48,294 nt of DNA from Lentisphaerae bacterium RIFOXYA12_64_32 (GTDB taxonomy: Bacteria > Verrucomicrobiota > Lentisphaeria > Oligosphaerales > YB12-FULL-65-16): assembly GCA_001803235.1 (NCBI GenBank), contig MHBL01000297.1, positions 1 to 48,294 on the forward strand, read 5' to 3'. Shown here in pieces: positions 38,834-46,237 of this stretch (the stretch's first letter is position 1; each line of letters opens with the position of its first letter). The notes below the pieces were generated by a model. The model saw only the letters and a program-made list of their open reading frames with translations, was not told the DNA's origin and searched no databases. Both the position numbers and the translations under genes were made by a program.

Positions 38834-38939
38834 AACTCGAAAACCTCCGCAACCGATACCCGGGCGTTGAGGGTCGGGGACCGAGTGTCGAGAGGCAAAC
38901 ATCTCGCCTCACTCGCCTCACTCACCCACTCACCCACTC

Positions 38940-39016
38940 ACGTTCCTCTTCACGCTTCACGCACCTGCACACCTATCTATCCGGGATTGCCCGCGAGGAC
39001 GCGGGCGCTCCAGCCG
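38940..39016 (+). repeat. REP-hairpin repeat, copy D
   Basis: Same segment as 36555-36640, with the hairpin GCCCGCGAGGACGCGGGC at 38989-39006. It lies in the 220-bp gap between hflC and the upstream polytopic SPFH gene. Confidence 0.75.
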
Positions 39017-39052
39017 ATCCAGCCTTCGCCCCGTTCCGACCTCCGATTCCCG

Positions 39053-41014
39053 CTATTCCTTCCGCTCCAGATCCAGGTCGAGCAGGTCCGGCCGCATCTT
39101 CTTCTGCAGGTCGATAACAAACACCTCACTGCCCTTCGTGGTGGCGACCACGTACTTGCGAACGTGCGCGCCCTCTTGCTCCAGGACGTCCAGGAAACTG
39201 CCCAGTACGAACAGCTTCGGGGACGCCTCGTACGCCATCAACTGCTTTCCGAACCGGTCCGCTTCCGCTTCCGCCACTCGCACACGGTTAAGGGCATAGC
39301 CCTTGGCCTGGGTGATCTTGGTCAACGCCTCACCCTCCGCCGCCGGCCCTTTCTGGATCGCGTATTCCTCGCCTCTCAACGTGCGCTCGTGCTTCTCCTC
39401 CATGGCCCCCACCACCTCGTCGAAGAACTGCCCGACACGCACCGGCGGGTGCAGCCCCTCCAGTCCGACAAACACGACCTCGATCCCCAACTCTCTCTCA
39501 TCAGCCGCCGTCTGGATCCGCCGCTGCAGCTCCGAACTGCCGTCGGCTCGGCCCTTGGTCAGGATGGCGAAGAAATCAACATTGGCGAGGTAGCGGACGA
39601 CCTCGCGGGTCGCGAGTTCCTCCAGCGTCTTCAGCGCGTCACGGTGCCCGTAGGCGTAGGCATACAGGTCGGTCACCTTGAAGTACAGCGGAATGCTGGC
39701 CGCCATGAAGTACACGGTGACCGGCAGGCTGCCGCGCGCGTCCGGCTGCTCGATGTCCACGTCGGCAATCTCCGGCGTGCTGGCCACGATGAAGTCCGTC
39801 TCGTCCTTGGCGTGGTACTTGCTCCAGACCAGAACACGCTCCGTCATGTCGCCCTGCATTTCGGCCATCATCGGGTCTTCGGGGCCGGCGTCCTTGCCAC
39901 TGCCCGGAGGCACGTAACCGATCGGGATCTCCTGAACGCGCTCGACACGGAACTTGAATATGCGCGCGAACGGGGACGGCAGCTTGAAGTAGATACCGGG
40001 CCGCAACGGCTCACGAGTCACGACGCGCCCGAACAGCTCGCGAATCCCGTTCTCTTCCGGGTTCACCACCACAATACAGGTCAGCAACCACATCAGGACG
40101 AGCATGACCACGCCGAACGGCATCAAGGTCCGCTCCAGGAACCGATAGAACCAGACCTCCGAAACCTTAAACCCGAACTGGTAATCCAGCGACGTCGCCA
40201 CGTTACGCGCCACGCCGCCCGGCTCGGTGAACAGGGCCAGGATCCGGCTCTCGTACAGCGGCTGCTCTTCTTCCCCGGGCGTGCGCGGCCGGTAGAACTC
40301 GATCACAAACTCCACGATCTGTTCGACACCCAGCAGCAGCAGCAGTCCCAGGGCTACTTTCGCCACCCGCACGTCCAGCCGCTCGATCTGCACGTGGGAG
40401 TGCTCGCACAGCAGCACCGCAGCGCCGCCGAGCATCAGCAGTGCCACAGAGAACATCCAGGCGCCGGTCGGTCGCAGCCATCGGCAGCCGGTCTCGCGCG
40501 ACACCCCGACATAGTAGCTGCCGGCGACGACCGCGCCCAAAGCCAGCCCCAGCGCCAGCACCGCGTGCCGCAACGGCTGCGCCGCGGCCGGAAACGCCAG
40601 CGCTGCGTTCCACCGGTGCAGCAGCAGGAGGCCGAACGCCAGAACCCCGACACCCAGCAGCAATGTCACGCCAGGCACAAAGAACTTCACGAAGTTCCGG
40701 CTGGCCCGCGCCGCCAGCTTGACGGCCTCGTCGGAGTCCTCGAACAGCTCCGTACCCGCGTGCTCGCGGCGGTACTCCTCGACCTGCGCCTCCTCCTCCG
40801 CTTGGCGCCGCGCCAGACGCATGCGCACGCCGGACACCAGGGAGAGCAGCACCAGCACGGCACTGGCCACCGCAGCCGGCGTCAACGCAGTGCAAAAGCC
40901 CACGTTGGCCAGTACGGTGGTCGACACGAGGAGCAGCACGCCGATAGCGGCGGCAAGCCACCCGAGTCGTTCCGGTCTGCGACTGGTTTCCTCTTTCATG
41001 TACCTCGCCGTCAC
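39053..41014 (-). CDS. Polytopic membrane protein with C-terminal SPFH domain
   Basis: 653 aa from GTG 41014 (ATG at 40999 is an alternative with GAGG close by). About seven membrane helices occupy residues 18-330, far more than the single anchor of HflK/HflC. The soluble part (about 335-640) is SPFH/Band 7: VVNPEENGIRELFGRVVTRE, LRPGIYFKLPSP, a strand region, then a charged helical end with LNRVRVAEAEADRFGKQLMA. It resembles an HflK enlarged by a membrane domain. With HflC and HflK immediately downstream on the same strand it makes a three-member SPFH set. Possible roles are scaffold for FtsH or for the metal ATPase and ABC ATPase encoded next; this is inference. Confidence 0.83.
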   Translation of the reverse strand: MTARYMKEETSRRPERLGWLAAAIGVLLLVSTTVLANVGFCTALTPAAVASAVLVLLSLVSGVRMRLARRQAEEEAQVEEYRREHAGTELFEDSDEAVKLAARASRNFVKFFVPGVTLLLGVGVLAFGLLLLHRWNAALAFPAAAQPLRHAVLALGLALGAVVAGSYYVGVSRETGCRWLRPTGAWMFSVALLMLGGAAVLLCEHSHVQIERLDVRVAKVALGLLLLLGVEQIVEFVIEFYRPRTPGEEEQPLYESRILALFTEPGGVARNVATSLDYQFGFKVSEVWFYRFLERTLMPFGVVMLVLMWLLTCIVVVNPEENGIRELFGRVVTREPLRPGIYFKLPSPFARIFKFRVERVQEIPIGYVPPGSGKDAGPEDPMMAEMQGDMTERVLVWSKYHAKDETDFIVASTPEIADVDIEQPDARGSLPVTVYFMAASIPLYFKVTDLYAYAYGHRDALKTLEELATREVVRYLANVDFFAILTKGRADGSSELQRRIQTAADERELGIEVVFVGLEGLHPPVRVGQFFDEVVGAMEEKHERTLRGEEYAIQKGPAAEGEALTKITQAKGYALNRVRVAEAEADRFGKQLMAYEASPKLFVLGSFLDVLEQEGAHVRKYVVATTKGSEVFVIDLQKKMRPDLLDLDLERKE

Positions 41015-41387
41015 ACCCTAATATTAGACCCCGGGGCGCGACTGTGGTTCCCTGAAACGTGGACCCTGCTCGTACGCCCACGCAGGCGCGCACTCAGTGG
41101 CTGCGCGCCTTTGAATGCCCCAAACCGGGACACCCCCCCCGGGTGCCCTGCGCCCAGGCCTGTATTTCAGACTTTTATCTGTCAGCGCAACGTAAGCCCA
41201 AAAGATAGCCGCTCATCCGTGCTTCGCAAGTGGGGCGAAAGCAAGAGCAGGGCTGTTTCAAGATCCGGCGCCGCGTCTCGAAAGGCCACGCCTCCGCGCA
41301 CACCAAGTAGGGGCGGCCTGTCCTCAGGCCGCCCCCCCCGGCGTGGAGGTGAAGCGTCAGCGCCCCCCGGACGGCGTACCGCACGGG
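41015..41387. other. Intergenic region with hairpin
   Basis: No supported gene. A strong palindrome GGGGCGGCCTG-tcct-CAGGCCGCCCC (41310-41335) is present. Open frames crossing this region encode repeat-derived Arg/Pro/Gly-rich sequence. Confidence 0.5.
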
Positions 41388-41520
41388 CATACCAAGGTGA
41401 AACTGGCGACGACGCTTCCGGAGCCCGCGAGGACGCGGGCGCTCCAGGGACTGGCGCGGGGGGCTGACTTTGGAGCGCCCGCGTCCTCGCGGGCTCCCGG
41501 GCCCATTCAGTTTCATGGGA
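41388..41520. repeat. REP-type foldback element, copy 2
   Basis: Same organisation as 9536-9666: 'cataccaaggtgaaactgg' at the left end, opposed hairpins GCCCGCGAGGACGCGGGC (41423-41440) and its reverse complement (41477-41494), and 'cagtttcatggga' at the right end (41508-41520). Between the hairpins the two copies differ, while ends and hairpins are conserved. Confidence 0.75.
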
Positions 41521-41550
41521 CCGCACCCCGGACGGCGTACCGCATGCCTG

Positions 41551-41594
41551 GCACAAAACAAACGGCCCGGACGGGCTTTACACCGTCCGGGCCG
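41551..41594 (-). terminator. Intrinsic terminator, minus strand
   Basis: CGGCCCGGACGG (41563-41574) pairs perfectly with CCGTCCGGGCCG (41583-41594). On the minus strand it is followed by TTTGTTTTGTG. It ends the transcript of the gene at 41633-42424. Confidence 0.85.
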
Positions 41595-41632
41595 GGTACA
41601 ATCAGAAACGCAACCGTCTCTGTGACGGTGCG

Positions 41633-42424
41633 TTACTTCTTCTCGGCAGCCGCCTTGTCGGCCTTTTCCTTCTCGGCGCGCTCTTCCTGCAGCTTCAGCA
41701 ACTGCGCCTTGACCTTCTCCGCCTCGGTTTCCGTGACCTTCAGATACAGGGTTGCTTCCTTCGGGTCATACAGGTAGTTGCGCTGCGGCGTGACGCCGAA
41801 AATCACCTGCAGGGCAGCCGCCACGATCTGGTGCTGGCGCTTGGCGGTCTCGATCTTGCCGTTGATTTCCGTCTTCTTCGCCTCGTCCTTCTCGGTTTCC
41901 GCGAGTTTCTCCTGTTCGCCGACGAACTTCGCCAAGGCATCGCGCGTGCGAACGGAGCGGGCAAACGCCTCTTCGACCGTCCCGACCTTCAGGTACACCG
42001 TGGAGGTCACGTTGTTGTACTCGTAGTCGCGACGGTTCCCGATGCCGAACACGATGTCCATGGCGATAACGATGGTCTGGAGCCGCTTCTTGCCTTCGTC
42101 GAGGTTCTTCTGGATCTCCGCCTTGCCTTCCTCGTTGGCGGCTTCAGTGAGCTTCGCGTTCTCCTGGACGATGAAACGCCGCAGCAGTTCGCGGTTCCGC
42201 ATGGCCTTGGCAAAAGCGTCCTCGAGCGAGGTCAGCTTCAACAGCTTGTCTTCGACTTCCTTCACGGCGCCTTCGTCGCCGGCCTTGGCCTTGTCGTCCA
42301 CGACCTGAACCTGCTTCTCGGCCGCTTTCGCGTCCTTCGCCTGCGCCGACGCCCACGGCGTCGCCCCAGCCAGCAACCCCACGCCCAACGCGACGGTCAA
42401 CATCTTGCGCAATTCTGACTTCAT
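41633..42424 (-). CDS. Secreted protein made of a duplicated novel domain
   Basis: 263 aa. Signal peptide (LRKMLTVALGVGLLAGATPWASAQA) followed by a charged linker. Two tandem copies of a domain of about 80 residues follow (about 64-148 and 149-235). Copy 1 begins TSLEDAFAKAMRNRELLRRF and copy 2 VEEAFARSVRTRDALAKF. Each ends with a similar block, VFGIGNRRDYEYNN with TVYLKV, and IFGVTPQRNYLYD with TLYLKV. The C-terminus is Glu/Lys-rich helix. I recognise no family. AAAGGTG precedes the ATG, and a strong terminator follows, so it is probably monocistronic and well expressed. Confidence 0.78.
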   Translation of the reverse strand: MKSELRKMLTVALGVGLLAGATPWASAQAKDAKAAEKQVQVVDDKAKAGDEGAVKEVEDKLLKLTSLEDAFAKAMRNRELLRRFIVQENAKLTEAANEEGKAEIQKNLDEGKKRLQTIVIAMDIVFGIGNRRDYEYNNVTSTVYLKVGTVEEAFARSVRTRDALAKFVGEQEKLAETEKDEAKKTEINGKIETAKRQHQIVAAALQVIFGVTPQRNYLYDPKEATLYLKVTETEAEKVKAQLLKLQEERAEKEKADKAAAEKK

Positions 42425-42533
42425 GCGTGTGCACCTTTCCTAATGACTCTATGACTACGCTATCCCCAAAATTCACACGAAAGTCTCTACTATATCCCCC
42501 GAATCGCGGAGTTCAACCGGAATTTCGCGATCA

Positions 42534-42605
42534 GGTCCGGCCGAGGGACTCGGGCCGAGACGGCCCCGAGCACCCTACTGCGGTCCCGGAGGTCCCGCGC
42601 CACTG
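42534..42605 (-). repeat. Dispersed structured intergenic repeat, copy 3
   Basis: On the minus strand it starts AGTGGCGCGGGACC 18 nt after the stop of the gene ending at 42623 and contains the stem CTCGGGGCCG-tct-CGGCCCGAG. It is a shorter copy, lacking the distal block of copies 1 and 4. The rest of the gap (42425-42533) is AT-richer and should hold the promoter of the 42424 gene. Confidence 0.75.
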
Positions 42606-42622
42606 CCAGAACCACAGCCCGC

Positions 42623-45205
42623 CTACGGCCCGGTGTCGAGCCACACCTCGCCGGATGTCACTTGGATGAAGTACCCTTTCCCCGCTTCCAGCACCTCGCC
42701 CGGCCACGCCGGCTTGTACTGGTGCGTCCCCGTGTCCCAGGACCAGGCCGGACCGTAGAACGCCGCGTTTTTCGGCAACACAATGTTCGACACCGGTGCG
42801 ATCAGGTTCCAGCCCGTCGTGAGCAGGATCAACGCGTCCGGGCGAATCCCGGTCACCTCTCGCGACGTGCCGCCGGCGGGCGAGTACACCCACGCGCCCC
42901 GCTCCGGGTTCAACGGCGCATTCGCCGCCACCTTCTGAAAGGCGCCGCAATACGCGTACCAAACCGGCCGGATCGCCAGCGCCTGGTCCGCATCGTTCTT
43001 CAGCACGTCTCCGGCCGTCATCACCGGGATCCCGACCAGGTTCCAGCCTGCCGCCAGCGTCAACCGCGGCGCGGTTACCACCGTACCCAGTGCGATCTCG
43101 TATGCGGTGTCCGCATACGTGCTGTTCGTGAAGAACACAGTCATGTCCAAAGGCATCCCGATCGGGCTCTCACCCAACAACTCCTGCAAGTACAAGAGTT
43201 TCGCCCCAGCCCCGGTCGCAAACGCTGCCGCGTTCCAACTCATCTGCAGCACGCCCCGACTTGCCGGCACGTCGACGCGCAGCCACCAGCGCCGCGGGTC
43301 AACCGGGCCGGGCCCGCGGATGTCCGCCGTCAATTCCTGCAGCCCGTCCTCGGTCACGAACCGCGCATAGCCCAGTGGACTGCTGCCCAGGTCTGGCGCC
43401 GGTACATCAAGGCCGACGTTCACGCCGTCGGTGGCGCCCGTGATCATCCCGAACAGCAGGCTGGTCACGAACCCGGACGGCACCGAAAGCTTGAAAAACG
43501 GCCCGGCCTCGATGGTCTCGGGTGCGCCCGCGCATTCGTTCCCCGCCGGGTCCGTCACCGCGCCGCCCGGCAGACTCACGGTCACCGCGCCGCCCGGACT
43601 CGCCGGCGTCACGTCGAACTGGTACACCTTCGGGTCGCCGCCCACGTCCGCCTGCAGATTCGAGGCGCTGCCGCCGATCACCGTAACGTCCCCGAGCTGC
43701 AGCCCGATCACCGCCTCGCTGAACACCGCCCGGACCGCGACCGGGAACCCGTTCTCAGCGTCCAACCCGCCCACGACCAGAGCCACGCTCGGCGGCGTCT
43801 TGTCGACACTGACGCTGGCGCTCGGTCCGACGCCCAACGCCACGTTCCCGGCTGCGTCTGAGGCCGTTCCGGCGGCGATCTGGATCGCCAGCGTGCCCTC
43901 GCCCACAATACTGGACAGAGTCACGGTCCGCGTCGTCGAACCGGACCCGCTCAGGTCCACCTGCGCGTTGGCCGTGCCGGTCTTGATCAGCGTCAGATCG
44001 TTCGTGGACAGCGTAACGAGTTGAGCCCCGGTGCAGGTGATCGCAAACGACACCGGCCCGGCGTTCGTGGCTGACGGCGACGGCGCGCCAATGGCCACCT
44101 CGGGCGGCGTGATGTCGTACGTCACCGTCGCGGTGCCCGAGTCCGCGTTGCCATTCCCGGCCGCGTCGACGGCGGAACCAACCGGCACGCGGAACGTCAC
44201 CGCACCCTCGGCTGTGGGGTTGACCGAAACCGTGTAGATCAGGCCGTCATCGCTGTGCAACGAGTCGGCCACCACCGTACCGTTCCCGATCGCCAGGTCG
44301 CCTTCGGCCAACCCGGAAACGGCTTCCGTGAACGTGAGCGTGAACGGGATGGGTGCGAACCGCGTCGCGGTACCGGATGGCGTGATCTGCACACTCGGCA
44401 ACCCGTGATCGTACGTGACCGTGTTGTCCGTGCTGGTCGACGCCAGGTTGGCCTCGCCGCCAGGGTCCAGCACGCTGTCGGCGGGAATCGAGGGGATGAT
44501 CGTCCCGTCCCCCCCGACCCCGGTCACCTGGAGCTGGTACTGCATCCCCGCCCCAGTGATGGCCAGCGTGACCCCCGTCGCCGTGCCGCCCAGGCTCACA
44601 TCGGACACGTCGAACCCAGTCACCGGCTCGCTGAACAGTACGTCGAACAGCACCGGAATGTTGTTCGCCGGGTCCGCCTGCGCGCCCGCCTGGTCCACCG
44701 TCACCGTGGGCGCGCTGCCGGGAATGTGAACGGTGACGGAACCGGGAACCGGATTCAGGCTGTCCGGCAAGCCATCGGTCTTCTTCGCGACCAGAGATGG
44801 ATAGGATAGCGGAGTAACCCCTGCGGCCTTGGCACGGAGGTCAAAGGAGAATAGGACACCCGAACCTGCCGCTACCACCGTCCCCTGCCCCACATCCCCG
44901 TCAATGAAGGCAACGACCGAGTCGCCCAACTCCATCGCCAAGTCAGCGACCGGGCGGGCGCGCGGTCCCTTGACCAGCGAGTTCGGGACAATCTCGACAA
45001 CACTCGTGTCGAACTGCACGCGAAGCGTCAATTCGGACAAGTTCGCCGTGCAGTTGATGTTCACCGCGACGGTGAACTGCCCGTCCACGGCCGCGACGTG
45101 GTCACCCGTCTGCACCGTGGTCGTGGCGCGCGCACCCGGTGCACAGCAGCAGGCGACCGCCGCCAGTACGGCCATAACCAGCGACTTTTCACTGTGTAAC
45201 CGCAT
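42623..45205 (-). CDS. Secreted cohesin-like/Ig-like repeat surface protein
   Basis: 860 aa from ATG 45205, with AGGTGA before it (GTG 45214 is an alternative). A signal peptide (LVMAVLAAVACCCAPGARA) is followed by a cohesin-like beta domain (about 35-165; VAVNINCTANLSELTLRVQF and FSFDLRAKAAG). Four or so bacterial Ig-like repeats follow, each with an 'FSEPV/FTEAV...GL' turn, for example DVLFSEPVTGFDVSDVSLGG and LTFTEAVSGLAEGDLAIGNG. The C-terminal part contains two GWNL motifs (LTLAAGWNLVGIPV and TTGWNLIAPVSN) and ends GYFIQVTSGEVWLDTGP. Probably exported to the surface for adhesion or carbohydrate-complex assembly; the cohesin assignment is by pattern. It lies 28 bp downstream of parE on the same strand. 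Confidence 0.75.
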   Translation of the reverse strand: MRLHSEKSLVMAVLAAVACCCAPGARATTTVQTGDHVAAVDGQFTVAVNINCTANLSELTLRVQFDTSVVEIVPNSLVKGPRARPVADLAMELGDSVVAFIDGDVGQGTVVAAGSGVLFSFDLRAKAAGVTPLSYPSLVAKKTDGLPDSLNPVPGSVTVHIPGSAPTVTVDQAGAQADPANNIPVLFDVLFSEPVTGFDVSDVSLGGTATGVTLAITGAGMQYQLQVTGVGGDGTIIPSIPADSVLDPGGEANLASTSTDNTVTYDHGLPSVQITPSGTATRFAPIPFTLTFTEAVSGLAEGDLAIGNGTVVADSLHSDDGLIYTVSVNPTAEGAVTFRVPVGSAVDAAGNGNADSGTATVTYDITPPEVAIGAPSPSATNAGPVSFAITCTGAQLVTLSTNDLTLIKTGTANAQVDLSGSGSTTRTVTLSSIVGEGTLAIQIAAGTASDAAGNVALGVGPSASVSVDKTPPSVALVVGGLDAENGFPVAVRAVFSEAVIGLQLGDVTVIGGSASNLQADVGGDPKVYQFDVTPASPGGAVTVSLPGGAVTDPAGNECAGAPETIEAGPFFKLSVPSGFVTSLLFGMITGATDGVNVGLDVPAPDLGSSPLGYARFVTEDGLQELTADIRGPGPVDPRRWWLRVDVPASRGVLQMSWNAAAFATGAGAKLLYLQELLGESPIGMPLDMTVFFTNSTYADTAYEIALGTVVTAPRLTLAAGWNLVGIPVMTAGDVLKNDADQALAIRPVWYAYCGAFQKVAANAPLNPERGAWVYSPAGGTSREVTGIRPDALILLTTGWNLIAPVSNIVLPKNAAFYGPAWSWDTGTHQYKPAWPGEVLEAGKGYFIQVTSGEVWLDTGP

Positions 45206-45232
45206 GCGATTCACCTGTCGACTCCAACCTTC

Positions 45233-45517
45233 TCAGAACAGCGCGTCGATGTCTCGGTACGCACTGAGCACTCGGGCGATCTCGAGCGCCTCGCCGGTCA
45301 CGCGGTAGAAAATCACGTACCGCGCAACGGGAAGACTCCGCAGGCCCGGCAGCAACTCATCGCGGGTGCGTCCCAGACCGGGCACGCCCGCAAGCTGCTG
45401 GCATTGCGCATACAGCCGATCGAGGAACGCGTCAGCCGCGGCTGGATTGTGCCGCGCGATGTAGGCCCAGATACCGATCAGGTCCGCACGCGCTGCATCA
45501 GAAACCACCAACCTCAC
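45233..45517 (-). CDS. parE: ParE/RelE-family toxin
   Basis: 94 aa. VSDAARADLIGIWAYIARHN, a central ADAFLDRLYAQCQQLAGVPG and the C-terminal YVIFYRVTGEALEIARVLSA are the usual ParE pattern; the fold is the RelE/ParE type, and ParE toxins poison DNA gyrase. The start overlaps the antitoxin stop by 4 nt. Full length and intact. Confidence 0.92.
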   Translation of the reverse strand: MRLVVSDAARADLIGIWAYIARHNPAAADAFLDRLYAQCQQLAGVPGLGRTRDELLPGLRSLPVARYVIFYRVTGEALEIARVLSAYRDIDALF

Positions 45518-45795
45518 GGCGCCACCCCCGACGCCATGTTCAGCGCCTCGCGTCCGGACCGTTTCACCTCCTCGACCAGCGCGGGCGTCAGTTCGCGGCA
45601 GGCACCGCGGCCGAGTTGCTCAACACCGACCGCGATCTCGCCACGCAGCTCCTCCAGCACCCGCTGCCGCTGTATGTCGCGCTCGCGCAGCAGTCGCAGA
45701 CTGTCGCGCACAACCTCGCTAGCCGACTGATACAGCCCACTGCGCACCCGGTCCTGAACCCACGTCTCAAGCTCAGCGGTCAACGACACATTCAT
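45514..45795 (-). CDS. parD: ParD-family antitoxin
   Basis: 93 aa. An N-terminal ribbon-helix-helix (MNVSLTAELETWVQDRVRSG, then SASEVVRDSLRLL) binds DNA and autoregulates the pair; the C-terminal helix region neutralises ParE. AAGGA precedes the ATG. The residues at the end (GREALNMASGVAP) are typical of the toxin-wrapping segment. The pair sits between two large surface-protein genes. Confidence 0.92.
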   Translation of the reverse strand: MNVSLTAELETWVQDRVRSGLYQSASEVVRDSLRLLRERDIQRQRVLEELRGEIAVGVEQLGRGACRELTPALVEEVKRSGREALNMASGVAP

Positions 45796-45934
45796 GGTCT
45801 GGTCCTTCCACAGGCTCCTTCACCTCGCACGAATGTACCGTCAATGTCGAACCATGTCAATTTTCGTTATCGGTGACCAAGGGTACTCCAGACCTCACGG
45901 AAAAACGACCTGTGCGGGTAAATTCACCCGCGCG

Positions 45935-46152
45935 GAGAAATGTCGTACCCGGCCGGGACGCGATTGAGCGCGGTGGCTCGGCGCGTCCCGCACCGAAGCG
46001 GGGTGCGCCGGTCGGCTCTGTCCGGCGAGACATGTCCGCCGGAGCCAGAGCGACGGCGGAAGTTGCTCGCGCGACGACGGATGCCGGGAGAGAGCCTCGG
46101 GCCGAGACGGCCCCGAGGCACCCTGCTGCGGTCCCGGAGGTCCCGCGCCACT
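45935..46152 (-). repeat. Dispersed structured intergenic repeat, copy 4
   Basis: The longest copy. On the minus strand it starts AGTGGCGCGGGACC directly after the terminator of the surface gene at 46238. It contains CTCGGGGCCG-tct-CGGCCCGAG, then 'cgccggacagagccg' and 'cttcggtgcgggacgcgccg' shared with copies 1 and 2. It lies upstream of parD. The remaining 140 bp (45796-45934) hold nothing recognised beyond the parD leader. Confidence 0.78.
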
Positions 46153-46197
46153 AAAAAAGGGGGTGCACAGCGGCAGTCGCCTGCCGAGGGCACCCCC
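46153..46197 (-). terminator. Intrinsic terminator, minus strand
   Basis: GGGGGTGC (46159-46166) pairs with GCACCCCC (46190-46197). On the minus strand the hairpin is followed by six T residues (46153-46158). An inner CGGCAG/CTGCCG stem strengthens it. Confidence 0.85.
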
Positions 46198-46237
46198 TTC
46201 TGGGTACAAACACCCGAACGTCGTTCGTCGACCTGGG

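Noticed and set aside
38261..41467. Very long plus-strand open frame (1068 codons) opposite the SPFH genes
   Set aside because: It is antisense to three convincing SPFH genes, is rich in His/Arg/Gln as expected for a GC-rich shadow frame, and passes through REP repeats.
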